A stretch of DNA of 64,000 nt from Mycobacterium marseillense. Its GTDB lineage: Bacteria > Actinomycetota > Actinomycetes > Mycobacteriales > Mycobacteriaceae. Under the pieces are notes generated by a model. The model searched no databases, was not told the DNA's origin, and saw only the letters and a list, made by a program, of their open reading frames with translations. Positions 9,447 through 18,059 of the stretch are shown piece after piece (position 1 is the stretch's first letter; each line of letters opens with the position of its first letter). The translations under genes were made by a program, and so were the position numbers. The DNA lies in the NCBI RefSeq assembly GCF_010731675.1, contig NZ_AP022584.1, forward strand, positions 2,294,001 through 2,358,000. The letters are read 5' to 3'.

Positions 9447-10928
9447 TCAGATCGCGCTCGGCAACGGCCCGCGCGCCGCTTCGTAGGCGGCCCCGACCCG
9501 GTACAGGCGGTCGTCGGCCAGCGCGGGCGCCATGATCTGCAATCCGACGGGCAGGTCGTCGTCGGGCGACAGGCCCGACGGCACCGACATGCCGCAATGA
9601 CCGGCCAGGTTCAGCGGCAGGGTGCACAGGTCGAACAGGTACATCGCCAGCGGATCGTCGACCTTCTCGCCGAGCGCGAACGCGGTGGTCGGGGTCGCCG
9701 GCGACACCACCACATCCACCGACCGGTAGGCCTCGTCCAGGTCGCGGGCGATCAGGGTGCGCACCTTCTGGGCCTGGTTGTAGTAGGCGTCGTAGTAGCC
9801 GGCCGAGAGCGCGTAGGTGCCGATCATGATGCGCCGCTTGACCTCCGGGCCGAAGCCGGCGGCGCGGGTCAGCGCCATCACCTCCTCGGCGCTGTGGCTG
9901 CCGTCGTCGCCGATCCGCAGGCCGTAGCGCATCGCGTCGAAGCGCGCCAGATTGCTCGACACCTCCGACGGCAGGATCAGGTAGTAGGCGGCCAGGGCGT
10001 ACTCGAAGTGCGGGCAGTCGACTTCGGTCACCTCGGCGCCGAGCGCGGTCAGCTGCTCGACAGCGGCCTCGAACGAAGTGAGAACCCCAGGCTGATACCC
10101 CTCGCCGCGCAGCTGCTTGACCACGCCGACGCGCACGCCCTTGAGGTCCCCGGCCGCCCCGGCCTTCGCCGCGCCGACGACGTCGGGAACCGCCGCGTCG
10201 ACCGACGTCGAGTCGCGGGTGTCGTGCCCGGCGATCACCTGATGCAGCAGCGCGGTGTCCAGCACGGTGCGCGCGCACGGGCCGCCCTGATCCAGTGACG
10301 ACGCGCACGCCACCAGGCCGTAGCGCGACACCGTGCCGTAGGTCGGTTTGACGCCGACGGTCGCGGTCAGCGCGGCCGGCTGCCGGATGGAGCCCCCGGT
10401 GTCGGTCCCGATCGCCAGCGGCGCCTGGAACGCGGCCAGCGCCGCCGCGCTGCCGCCGCCGGAGCCGCCGGGCACCCGGTCGACGTTCCACGGGTTGCGG
10501 GTGGGCCCGTAGGCGGAGTTCTCGGTCGAGGAGCCCATCGCGAACTCGTCCATGTTGGTCTTGCCCAGGATCGGGATGCCGGCGGCGCGCAGCCGCGAGG
10601 TGACGGTGGCGTCGTACGGAGAACGCCAGCCCTCGAGGATCTTGGACCCGCAGGTGGTCGGCATATCAACGGTGGTGAAGACGTCCTTGAGCGCCAGCGG
10701 CACCCCGGCCAGCGGCGACGGCAGCCGCTCGCCCGCGGCCACCGCCTCGTCGACGACGGCGGCCGCGCCGAGCGCTTCGTCGGCCGCGACGTGCAGGAAG
10801 GCGTGGTAGCGGTCGTCGGTGGCCTCGATCTGGTCCAGGCACGCCTGGGTGACCTCGACCGATGACAGCTCCTTGGCGGCGATCCGGGCGGCCAGCGTCG
10901 CGGCGTCGGACCGGATGACCTCGTTCAC
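9447..10928 (-). CDS. gatA: Aspartyl/glutamyl-tRNA amidotransferase subunit A
   Basis: This is the glutaminase subunit of GatCAB, releasing ammonia for amidation of Glu-tRNA(Gln) and Asp-tRNA(Asn). The 493 residues show the amidase signature: the catalytic Lys in VPLALKDVF, the Ser-rich stretch [15 protein letters not shown], and the second Ser in [12 protein letters not shown]. The C-terminal [10 protein letters not shown] and PVGLQIMAP motifs are also typical. The GTG start at 10928 overlaps the gatC stop by four bases (GTGA), so the two subunits are coupled. Confidence 0.97.
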   Translation of the reverse strand: MNEVIRSDAATLAARIAAKELSSVEVTQACLDQIEATDDRYHAFLHVAADEALGAAAVVDEAVAAGERLPSPLAGVPLALKDVFTTVDMPTTCGSKILEGWRSPYDATVTSRLRAAGIPILGKTNMDEFAMGSSTENSAYGPTRNPWNVDRVPGGSGGGSAAALAAFQAPLAIGTDTGGSIRQPAALTATVGVKPTYGTVSRYGLVACASSLDQGGPCARTVLDTALLHQVIAGHDTRDSTSVDAAVPDVVGAAKAGAAGDLKGVRVGVVKQLRGEGYQPGVLTSFEAAVEQLTALGAEVTEVDCPHFEYALAAYYLILPSEVSSNLARFDAMRYGLRIGDDGSHSAEEVMALTRAAGFGPEVKRRIMIGTYALSAGYYDAYYNQAQKVRTLIARDLDEAYRSVDVVVSPATPTTAFALGEKVDDPLAMYLFDLCTLPLNLAGHCGMSVPSGLSPDDDLPVGLQIMAPALADDRLYRVGAAYEAARGPLPSAI

Positions 10929-11236
10929 TCGCTGTCCCCCAGGATCTGCGGGACCGCGAAGCGGCCGTCGACGGCAGACGGCGCTTCGGCCAGCGCTTCG
11001 GCTTGCGTCAGGCAGGGTGCCGGCTCGTCCGGGCGGGTCCCGGTGACGTCTTTCGAGACGTCACTGAGCGGGTTGTCGGTGGCTTCGACGCCGGTGACGT
11101 CGACCGCCTGCACCTGGCTGACGTGGGTCAGGATGGCGTCGAGTTGGCCGGCGAAGCTGTCGAGCTCGCTGTCGGTCAACGCCAGCCGGGACAGCCGGGC
11201 CAGGTGCGCTACCTCGTCGCGGGAGATCTGGGACAC
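10925..11236 (-). CDS. gatC: Aspartyl/glutamyl-tRNA amidotransferase subunit C
   Basis: This small subunit stabilises GatA within GatCAB. I place the start at the GTG at 11236 ([20 protein letters not shown]), giving 103 residues, close to the 99 of Rv3012c. An upstream in-frame start at 11290 would add 18 residues outside the family. The C-terminus [16 protein letters not shown] is characteristic. It is the first gene of the gatC-gatA unit. Confidence 0.95.
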   Translation of the reverse strand: MSQISRDEVAHLARLSRLALTDSELDSFAGQLDAILTHVSQVQAVDVTGVEATDNPLSDVSKDVTGTRPDEPAPCLTQAEALAEAPSAVDGRFAVPQILGDSE

Positions 11237-11334
11237 GACTGGAAAGCCTAATCGGAAACGGGTCGTGGACTCGTGGTGGGTTTCGCCCACCGACGAGGCG
11301 GGCTGCGGATCGGCAGGTTTGCTTCAGGAGCAGT

Positions 11335-12354
11335 TCATTCCTGGTTGTCGCCATAGGCGTTGGAGTTGTCAAGCAGACGTCGTAAGAGATCCATCGGATC
11401 GCCTGTCCCAAGGCGGTGTCCGAGAACTCCTCCATTGCCGGCGATCGGAATCCTGTCCGGCGAGACGGGGTTCAGGATGCCGCCCGCATTCGGATCCTCA
11501 TTCACATTGTCGGGTCCCACCACCGGGATGTCCGCTGTGCCAGTTTGCGGCAATTCGGGCATGTTCGGCCCCGGACCGTTGCCGGTCGCAGGCTGCGGTG
11601 CCGGCGGACTCGACGGCGAAGGGCTCGACGGCGGCGGGCTCGACGACGGGAGGCCAGGTATGGGCGGCGCCGAACTGGCCGGGGTAAGGGAGGTCGGTGG
11701 AGGCTGACGTGTCACTGTGGCGGCCGGCAGGGGCGGGGCACCAGGCGGCGCGTGGAGCAAATCCAATTTCTGTCGCAACCGGGTTATCGCGGAATTTCTG
11801 ATCGCGCGACGGTCGGGGTTGGGATCGGTGTTGCCCGCGAAGCACGCCGGAGGAGCATCGCTGGCCAGCGCGATCGCCTCAGTGTAGAGGCGTGCAGCCT
11901 CGTCGCGGTTTCCGGCACGAGTAGCCAAGTCCCCCAACGTTTCTCGTACCAGAAGTAGGTTGATGCGTACAGGGCAGGATTGCCCCTTGCCGGTGCGAGT
12001 CAGGGATTGGGAAAAATGATCGTCGGCCTCGTGCAGGCGACCTTCCAAGACGCTCAAATCGCCGGCTGCAAATGACGTCTTGGCCGGGTCGATCACGTCG
12101 AAGATGCCGAGCGACGAAAGGTCGTGGCGCAGCGCCTCGATGTCGTGCCGGTCGAAATCGGCTATCGTGCGGTCGCCGACGACACCCACGGCAATCATCT
12201 TGAACGCGGCCAGCAGCACCAGGATGGCCACCGGGGCAGAGAAGACATACAGCCTTCTGCGGAGTCGGACACGCGCGGATGACGGGCGGAACTCGGCGAT
12301 TACCCGCCCGCCGAGGTTGCGCAGCGCCGCCCGCGGCACCTGTCTCAGCATCAT
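11335..12354 (-). CDS. Membrane-anchored protein with Pro/Ser-rich tail, last gene of the MoxR block
   Basis: This protein of 339 residues has no family I can name. A basic N-terminus precedes one membrane segment (APVAILVLLAAFKMIAVGVV, about residues 36-55). Next comes a helical region of about 140 residues with a repeat-like pattern (FAAGDLSVLEGRLHEADDHF, DLATRAGNRDEAARLYTEAIALASD) that looks like degenerate TPRs. A low-complexity Pro/Ser tail covers about residues 215-275. TPR proteins often close MoxR-DUF58-VWA (Bat-like) operons, which fits its place. The ATG overlaps the preceding VWA gene by four bases (ATGA). The function is unknown; a scaffold outside the membrane is possible. Confidence 0.75.
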   Translation of the reverse strand: MMLRQVPRAALRNLGGRVIAEFRPSSARVRLRRRLYVFSAPVAILVLLAAFKMIAVGVVGDRTIADFDRHDIEALRHDLSSLGIFDVIDPAKTSFAAGDLSVLEGRLHEADDHFSQSLTRTGKGQSCPVRINLLLVRETLGDLATRAGNRDEAARLYTEAIALASDAPPACFAGNTDPNPDRRAIRNSAITRLRQKLDLLHAPPGAPPLPAATVTRQPPPTSLTPASSAPPIPGLPSSSPPPSSPSPSSPPAPQPATGNGPGPNMPELPQTGTADIPVVGPDNVNEDPNAGGILNPVSPDRIPIAGNGGVLGHRLGTGDPMDLLRRLLDNSNAYGDNQE

Positions 12355-13418
12355 CGCGCTACGTCCCGCCGCGACATACGATTTCGTCGGTATTCACGAA
12401 TGGTCAGAGCGATCTCTATCAGCAACAGAACCGCAGCGGTCAGCGTGAAAACCCAGTACATTTCGCGGCGTTCGAGCAACTGCGCCGTCACTTTGTGTCC
12501 GTCGTGCCGTACGGCGGCACTGTGGTCCACCGGCGGCAACACTCCGCTAATAGGTTGTCCGCTTTCGCGATGGAAGTAGGGCACGTCGAGTTGCGCGGCG
12601 ATGTTTTTCAGCCGGCTTTCATCGATCGACGAATTCAGCGCCGCACCATTTCCGCTGGGGTCGCTCTGGTACGCCTTCGTGCCGTCCACCCACCCAGCGG
12701 GAATAGGGCCGCCCGTCAGGGTCCCGTAGCCGAGAACCGCACCGCCGGCAACCTTATCGCGATCGATGTTGAACGGGGCGGTCGGTACGCGGGAGCCCGC
12801 TGCGCCCTCACCGAAATAGAACACGAGGCTTTTCGAACCGGAATATGTTGCCGAAGCATCTTTTACCTTGCTGACCAATAAGTCTCGCGCGATAGCAGGG
12901 TCGACTTGGTATACCGTATCCGGAGCCACCAGTGTGTAGGGCGACAGCCCGTCGACCATGGATTGCAGGCTCCAAGCATCGTCGGAAAGTGGCCAGTCCA
13001 CCGAGGCCTTGCTGGCGAACGAGATCACCGAGAAGCGTGCGTGTGGGTACTCGTCGATGAGGGCATGGATATCTGCGCGGATCCCCGACATTCGAGATTT
13101 GCCGTCGCCGAAATCCTCGACGCGCGAGTTGACGGACCGGTCAACGACAAAGAACACGTTCAGATTTGGATCGAATTTCGCCACCGGGTTCAGGTCTACC
13201 GAATACGAGCCTCGATCGTTGTCGAACCCAGGTCGAAAGGCCGCGAGCAGAAGCAAGATGACCGCGGCTGTCAGCCCGCTCCACCGGATCGCAACTCTCC
13301 GATAGCGTCCGGTACCCGTGCGGAGGAGCAACCGGTACAGCGCGGCCATACGGATCGCGAGCAGCGCCGCGGCGATTATGAGCAGCAACGCCGTCGGCAG
13401 TACGGGGTAGAAACTCAT
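12351..13418 (-). CDS. VWA-domain membrane protein (Bat-like)
   Basis: The 355 residues have two N-terminal membrane segments (FYPVLPTALLLIIAAALLA and WSGLTAAVILLLLAAFRPG). A von Willebrand factor A domain starts at LNVFFVVDRSVNS, and a final membrane helix (YWVFTLTAAVLLLIEIAL) precedes a basic C-terminus. The metal-site motif DxSxS appears as DRSVN, with the third position Asn, so metal binding may be retained but altered. This TM-TM-VWA-TM layout is that of the BatA/BatB type found downstream of moxR and DUF58 genes. I use the ATG at 13418, which overlaps the upstream gene by four bases. The frame is open upstream but without homology. Confidence 0.85.
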   Translation of the reverse strand: MSFYPVLPTALLLIIAAALLAIRMAALYRLLLRTGTGRYRRVAIRWSGLTAAVILLLLAAFRPGFDNDRGSYSVDLNPVAKFDPNLNVFFVVDRSVNSRVEDFGDGKSRMSGIRADIHALIDEYPHARFSVISFASKASVDWPLSDDAWSLQSMVDGLSPYTLVAPDTVYQVDPAIARDLLVSKVKDASATYSGSKSLVFYFGEGAAGSRVPTAPFNIDRDKVAGGAVLGYGTLTGGPIPAGWVDGTKAYQSDPSGNGAALNSSIDESRLKNIAAQLDVPYFHRESGQPISGVLPPVDHSAAVRHDGHKVTAQLLERREMYWVFTLTAAVLLLIEIALTIREYRRNRMSRRDVAR

Positions 13419-14515
13419 CGCCGTAGCACCGCCAGGGCGACGCAAAGCAGTGCTGCGGCGACGACGCCGGCGATCAGCACGGTTTCCGGTGAATCCCAGG
13501 ATCGGCTGCTGATGACTTGGCCGCCTGGCAGTTCGGCCCTGGGTGCATTGGACCGAATCTCGTCGAGGTAGCGGATCAGAGTGGGGTCGGCGCCATTGCC
13601 GGTTTGAGCGGCGCCAACAGGGTTGTACAAGAAGAACTTGCCGCCGCTGGCGTCGGCGATCGCACGCAACGAGTCGTTGCTCTGGGGCGATAATGCGGCG
13701 ATGTCCGATCGTGCGACGGCATTGATCTGGACACCGGCCTGCGTGGCCATCTGTCGGACGGCCTCGTCGGAGAACAGCGGCGGGCGATGATCTGAGGGGT
13801 CGCGCAAAGCGCTGGGACCAAGGTAGATCAACTGTCGGCGGTGTTGACTCCGTGTTTCGTGCGATGGAAAGCCCGTCATACAAAGCGCGAGCACATCATT
13901 CAGGCTCGGAACGTAGTCGACATAGTCGACCCGTCGGGAGAACTCGTCGACTCCGCGTTGAAGGGCCGCGCGGCGCGCGTTGGACACCGGCTTTCGGCCA
14001 TCGAGGTCTTGCTGGATCGGGGCAAGCCCGGCCAGGGATTTCAATCGTTCGGCGACGTAATGGTAGTCACGGGTCAGTGGGATGACGCGCAATGTCGTTG
14101 AGGTAAGCCCGATCCGGAGTGCGTCGGTCTGTTTCAGCTGCGCCGCGTATGCGGCGTAGTAGTTGAGAAGATCAGCCGTCGTGCGATCGCTTACGGGTTC
14201 GCCGACGCACAGCATCACATCCTCGGGGTAGGCGGTGTCGAAGGCGCGGGTCGATGACGACATCCCCGCCGGTCGGGCGCTGGCCGTCAACGCGGTGAGA
14301 AATGTCGCCACCAGCAGCACCGCGGTCACGATCACGGAGAAGAAGTACAACCGGTAGACGCGCGCATACTCGGGCAGCCGGGTGAGTCGATCGATGTGCG
14401 CCAGGGGTCGAAGGGCCCGGCGCACCTGGGCCATCGGGAGCAGCGCAGCGGCGGCAGTCGCGGCCGCCAGGCTGAACAGCCCGACGACGACCACAGGCCA
14501 CCATTTCAGGTCCAC
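13415..14515 (-). CDS. Second VWA-like membrane protein with degenerate metal site
   Basis: The 366 residues are laid out like the next gene: two N-terminal membrane segments (WWPVVVVGLFSLAAATAAAA and FFSVIVTAVLLVATFLTAL), a VWA-like domain from about residue 100, and a C-terminal helix (VLIAGVVAAALLCVALAVL). Where VWA domains carry DxSxS, this one reads DVMLCVGEPVSDRTT, so the metal-binding triad seems lost while the fold (ALRIGLTSTTLRVIPLTRD, ADASGGKFFLYN) persists. The GTG start at 14515 overlaps the preceding gene by ten bases. Pairing an intact-like with a degenerate VWA protein is common in Bat-type operons. Function inferred only. Confidence 0.75.
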   Translation of the reverse strand: MDLKWWPVVVVGLFSLAAATAAAALLPMAQVRRALRPLAHIDRLTRLPEYARVYRLYFFSVIVTAVLLVATFLTALTASARPAGMSSSTRAFDTAYPEDVMLCVGEPVSDRTTADLLNYYAAYAAQLKQTDALRIGLTSTTLRVIPLTRDYHYVAERLKSLAGLAPIQQDLDGRKPVSNARRAALQRGVDEFSRRVDYVDYVPSLNDVLALCMTGFPSHETRSQHRRQLIYLGPSALRDPSDHRPPLFSDEAVRQMATQAGVQINAVARSDIAALSPQSNDSLRAIADASGGKFFLYNPVGAAQTGNGADPTLIRYLDEIRSNAPRAELPGGQVISSRSWDSPETVLIAGVVAAALLCVALAVLRR

Positions 14516-14982
14516 GAGGAGATCAGCTCCTTCGCCGAGCGACCCAACATGGTGACGTCCACCTGCGCCTCGGGGTTGAATTGAGCGTCGTTGCAATCGT
14601 CAAGGATCGGGATGGCCGCGGCGAGGGGGCCGTCGGACAGTTGCGCGACATGCAGGTATTGAGCCCGGACCCCGGTCGCTACATAAAGGAAAGTGCGCAC
14701 CACCCGGCTGATTTGCGCACTGGCCTGGGCATCGGTCAGCCCGCCGTTTCGGCGGTGGGTATCGATCTCACGTATCGCGATAACGAATCTGCGGCGAGTG
14801 ACCCGTGTGTGGACGATCCGGATCCCCGGCAGTCGGCGCAACCTGGACGGCGGCAACGTCCACACGAAAACTGCTGCGTACCAGACGATCACCGCGAGAA
14901 CTAAGAGAATGCCGAGCACGCGCCACCACGACGGGAAGGGCAGCGGCCCTCCGATGAAACGGAGCAAATCGTCACCCGGCAT
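14506..14982 (-). CDS. DUF4381-like single-pass membrane protein
   Basis: A 158-residue protein with one membrane segment near the N-terminus (WWRVLGILLVLAVIVWYAAV, about residues 19-38). A cytosolic helical region follows, with basic residues and the segment VTRRRFVIAIREIDTHRRNG. Size, topology and position between the DUF58 gene and the VWA genes match the DUF4381-type component of MoxR operons, though similarity is judged by pattern only. The ATG at 14982 overlaps the DUF58 stop by 11 bases. Earlier in-frame starts lie inside the DUF58 gene and are unlikely. Confidence 0.7.
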   Translation of the reverse strand: MPGDDLLRFIGGPLPFPSWWRVLGILLVLAVIVWYAAVFVWTLPPSRLRRLPGIRIVHTRVTRRRFVIAIREIDTHRRNGGLTDAQASAQISRVVRTFLYVATGVRAQYLHVAQLSDGPLAAAIPILDDCNDAQFNPEAQVDVTMLGRSAKELISSWT

Positions 14983-15844
14983 TGCGATACGCTTCGGTGA
15001 GTTCGACGATCTTCGGGCGTATTTCGGCACTGCCGGCGATTCTGGCCACACGTACCTGGTGTGCGGTGAGGAATGCGTCGAGGTGCGCGGCTCTGCGCTG
15101 CTCGGCCGCCTGATAGGCGGCCACCACACGCGGCCCCAAGGCTGCTCCGCCGAGCACGAAGCGCCCGGTGGCCACGTCGAAGCCGTCCTGCTCGCCATCC
15201 ATCGACCCGGTCGCCGGCATATCTGCGATCATGAGCCAGATGAGTTCGTGCCTCCCGCTCAGCTGCTTGAGGACGTCATCGAGCGCGGGGGTGACGTCCG
15301 GCTCGTCGGACACCACGACGAGCAACAGGCGCCGGCGCTGCGCCCGTGCCACGAACTCGAGCTGGGTGACGATGTCGCTGGCGCCGGCTTCGCCAATGCT
15401 GTTCTGGTAGAAGCGCTCCAATATGCTTTCGATGTGCGTCTCGCCGCGTTGGCTACGAATCGCCGCGGAGCCACGCGCATCCCCGTAGACGATGCCGATC
15501 TCGTCGCTTCGCCCCATGGCGATGAGCCCCACCGCACCCATCACGTTCGTGGCCACCTCGCGCTTCAGCTCGCCACCCTTGGCCAGCGCCGACATGTTCC
15601 GTCCGGCGTCGGCGACCAGCAGGATCTTGTGATGCTTTTCCGAGACGAATCGCTTGATGAGCACCGAGCCCGAACGCGCCGATGCCTTCCAATCGATATC
15701 GCGCACGTCGTCCCCGGGGACATATGGCCGGAGATCGTCCAGCTCCAGGCTTCTGGTGTGCAGCAAGGCATACCGGCCACCTTCGAGCATGCGGCGCGTG
15801 TCGGTCCCGAAGTACGATTTGGCCCGGTTCAGGTGTCGGCCCAT
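14972..15844 (-). CDS. DUF58 family protein
   Basis: This 290-residue protein carries the DUF58 hallmark LELDDLRPYVPGDDVRDIDWKASARSG (only parts quoted: RPYVPGDDVRDIDWKASAR, about residues 38-56). It continues into a VWA-like fold (ILLVADAGRNMSALAKGG) whose MIDAS motif is incomplete (DAGRN). DUF58 proteins are nearly always encoded next to MoxR AAA+ ATPases and are thought to be their partners or substrates in assembly of surface or metalloprotein complexes. The start ATG at 15844 lies nine bases after the moxR stop, in one operon. Confidence 0.88.
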   Translation of the reverse strand: MGRHLNRAKSYFGTDTRRMLEGGRYALLHTRSLELDDLRPYVPGDDVRDIDWKASARSGSVLIKRFVSEKHHKILLVADAGRNMSALAKGGELKREVATNVMGAVGLIAMGRSDEIGIVYGDARGSAAIRSQRGETHIESILERFYQNSIGEAGASDIVTQLEFVARAQRRRLLLVVVSDEPDVTPALDDVLKQLSGRHELIWLMIADMPATGSMDGEQDGFDVATGRFVLGGAALGPRVVAAYQAAEQRRAAHLDAFLTAHQVRVARIAGSAEIRPKIVELTEAYRNAG

Positions 15845-15852
15845 GGGAGGCG

Positions 15853-16860
15853 TCAGGGTACCCGAACCGATTGCAGCACGGCGTCTATCACCATTTCGGG
15901 GGTGACGTCGACGGTGACGGCCTCGAATCCCAGGATCAGCCGGTGGCGCAACACTCGATGCGCCAGCTTCCGGATGTCGTCGGGGATGACGTGGTTACGT
16001 CCCGACAGCACGGCCAACGCCCGAGCCGTTCTGCAGAAGGCGATGGTCGCGCGCGGGCTGGCACCGTACTGCACCAACCGAGCCTGTTCGGGTGGCAGAA
16101 ATTGTTTGGGGTTCCTGGTGACGTGCACGAGCTGACTGGCGTAGCGAATCAGCACCGGATCCATGTGGACGTTGCGAACGATGTGCTGCAACCGCACGAT
16201 TTCATCGAGAGTGACCACAGCAGGCGCCTTTTCACCTCGGTCGTAGACTCCCGCGTCCATTCGGGCGATCACCTCGACCTCGTCATCGGGTGACGGGTAG
16301 CGAAGCACCTCCTTGATCATGAACCTGTCGGACTGCGCCTCGGAAAGTGGATACGTGCCCTCCTGATCGACCGGATTCTGAGTGGCGATCACGAGAAACG
16401 GGTCGGCTATGGGGTGCACCTGACCGGCAATAGTGGTCTGTCGTTCCTCCATGGCTTCCAGCATTGCGCTCTGTGTCTTTGCACTCGAGCGGTTGATTTC
16501 GTCCAAGAGGACGATGTTGGTGTGTACTGGACCCAACTGTGTGGTGAAGGAATTGGTCGAAGAGTCGTAGATCTGGGTTCCGATGATGTCGCTGGGCAGC
16601 AAATCAGGTGTGCACTGGATGCGACGAAAACCACCGGAAATGGCGTCGGCGATCACGCGCGCCGCCGTTGTCTTGGCCAGGCCGGGAACGCCTTCCAGCA
16701 GAATATGCCCCCCGGCGAGCATGCAGAGTAACAACGACTCTCGCAGATAGTCCTGGCCAACAACTTTGCGCGCGAAGGTTTGTGAGATAGCGGTCACTAC
16801 GCGGTAGACGTGTTCCATCTCCTGATGGTTGGGCTGGGTGCGGGTCGTTGTCATGTTCAC
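15853..16860 (-). CDS. MoxR-type AAA+ ATPase
   Basis: This is an AAA_3 (MoxR) chaperone-like ATPase of 335 residues. Walker A is LLEGVPGLAKTTAAR (about residues 54-68) and Walker B is IVLLDEINRSSAKTQ, followed by MLEAMEERQ and the sensor 1 region FLVIATQNPVDQEGTYPLSEAQ. MoxR ATPases remodel partner complexes, often VWA proteins, using ATP. The GTG at 16860 abuts the preceding gene's stop. An ATG two codons further in (16854) is an equally likely start. It is not one of the three moxR loci known in M. tuberculosis, because it lies between gatC and Rv3013. Confidence 0.93.
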   Translation of the reverse strand: MNMTTTRTQPNHQEMEHVYRVVTAISQTFARKVVGQDYLRESLLLCMLAGGHILLEGVPGLAKTTAARVIADAISGGFRRIQCTPDLLPSDIIGTQIYDSSTNSFTTQLGPVHTNIVLLDEINRSSAKTQSAMLEAMEERQTTIAGQVHPIADPFLVIATQNPVDQEGTYPLSEAQSDRFMIKEVLRYPSPDDEVEVIARMDAGVYDRGEKAPAVVTLDEIVRLQHIVRNVHMDPVLIRYASQLVHVTRNPKQFLPPEQARLVQYGASPRATIAFCRTARALAVLSGRNHVIPDDIRKLAHRVLRHRLILGFEAVTVDVTPEMVIDAVLQSVRVP

Positions 16861-18021
16861 CTATCGAAGTGGCCCCACCGTGGGCGGCTCTTTGGTCAGA
16901 TTGACTGCCATTTCGAACGAAACTGTGTCTTGGAAATTTGCCGTTGTCCCGCTTGAGGTTTGCGCGGTGGCGTTGTAGCGCGCGATTCCGGTGGTCAGCA
17001 CACTTAGCGTCATCGGCATCAAGTTTTGGGTCAGCCCGCTGAAATCGATCGGTCCGGTGATTTTTGCGGTCGTCGGGTTGATCGGCGTATCCCGCTGCAT
17101 CGTGGGGCATCTGAAGAAGCGATCGGGCGCGGTAAGGCATCCGTTGAGCCAGGTCTCGAGTGCGGCCGTGATCGCGGCGTGCCCCGCGTCGTTGATCGAG
17201 AATGCGACGTTGATCAGCGCGGGGTTATCCCCTAGCAGGGATTCGAGTAACACCGGTTGGGCGATCACGTCCACATAGCGCACCGACGAGATACCGAGGT
17301 AACCGGGAAACACATAGGCGTGCTGTCCCTGCGCCAGCGGCTTGCCCAAAATGGTCAGGCTGCCCGCCGCGTCTCCTAAAAGGCCTTGCATGAGACCCGA
17401 GATGTTGATGGCCGAACTGACCATCTTCCAGACACCGTCAGATTTTCTGACCTGAATCTGGCCCTGAGAGTGATTGTCACCAAAGTCCGCGGCGGCCTTC
17501 ACGATGGCGAAGTCACCCGGTTCAACTTTGGACGAATCTTCAAGTATCGCAATGTTTTTTATTGGCCAATGGTCGATCTGCTGCTTGAGCATCTCTTTGG
17601 TGAGAAATTCATTCGATGCCGGCTCCCCGGCGGCAAGACCCAGCGCGGTATCGGCGTCCCCCTTGGCCAACGCCTCGAGATATGTTTTGACCACGTCTCC
17701 GGCGCTGCCGTTGCCCACTCGTTTGGAGTTCGCGCCGTTGCCCGTCATCAACACGATCGCCAAGACCACGCCAACGGTCACCAGCACCGCCACTCCCGCC
17801 ACAAGCGTGATCACGAGTGGCTTACGTCGCTTGGGCGGTGGCCGCCACCCACCGGGAGGCGGGAACCCCATGGGCGAGAACGCCTGCGGTCCGTTTGCGA
17901 AGTTAGGCGCCGGGCCGGGCGGGTGCATCGGTGAGTCGGCGCCGCTCCCCGGGTGCGGCATACCGCCGGGCCAACCTCCTGGCTGCGGGCCGATGGGTTG
18001 GCCCCAGTTCTGGTCCGTCAC
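16861..18021 (-). CDS. Single-pass membrane protein with extracytoplasmic domain, paralogue 2
   Basis: The 386 residues comprise a cytosolic Pro/Gly-rich N-terminus of about 65 residues ending in PPPKRRKP and one membrane helix (LVITLVAGVAVLVTVGVVLAIV). The extracytoplasmic part begins with an NTF2/DUF4878-like segment (VVKTYLEALAKGDADTALGL) and has a second half with two cysteines (GCLTAPDRFFRCPT), probably disulfide-bonded. It is clearly paralogous to the upstream gene, sharing LKQQIDHWPIKNI against LKKQISKWPITNI. It directly abuts moxR. The start is GTG at 18021. The role is unknown; it may be the surface component handled by the MoxR system. Confidence 0.8.
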   Translation of the reverse strand: MTDQNWGQPIGPQPGGWPGGMPHPGSGADSPMHPPGPAPNFANGPQAFSPMGFPPPGGWRPPPKRRKPLVITLVAGVAVLVTVGVVLAIVLMTGNGANSKRVGNGSAGDVVKTYLEALAKGDADTALGLAAGEPASNEFLTKEMLKQQIDHWPIKNIAILEDSSKVEPGDFAIVKAAADFGDNHSQGQIQVRKSDGVWKMVSSAINISGLMQGLLGDAAGSLTILGKPLAQGQHAYVFPGYLGISSVRYVDVIAQPVLLESLLGDNPALINVAFSINDAGHAAITAALETWLNGCLTAPDRFFRCPTMQRDTPINPTTAKITGPIDFSGLTQNLMPMTLSVLTTGIARYNATAQTSSGTTANFQDTVSFEMAVNLTKEPPTVGPLR

Positions 18022-18059
18022 GCTGTCGCCCCGTTGCTCACGTTTGATCGCATGCTGAG

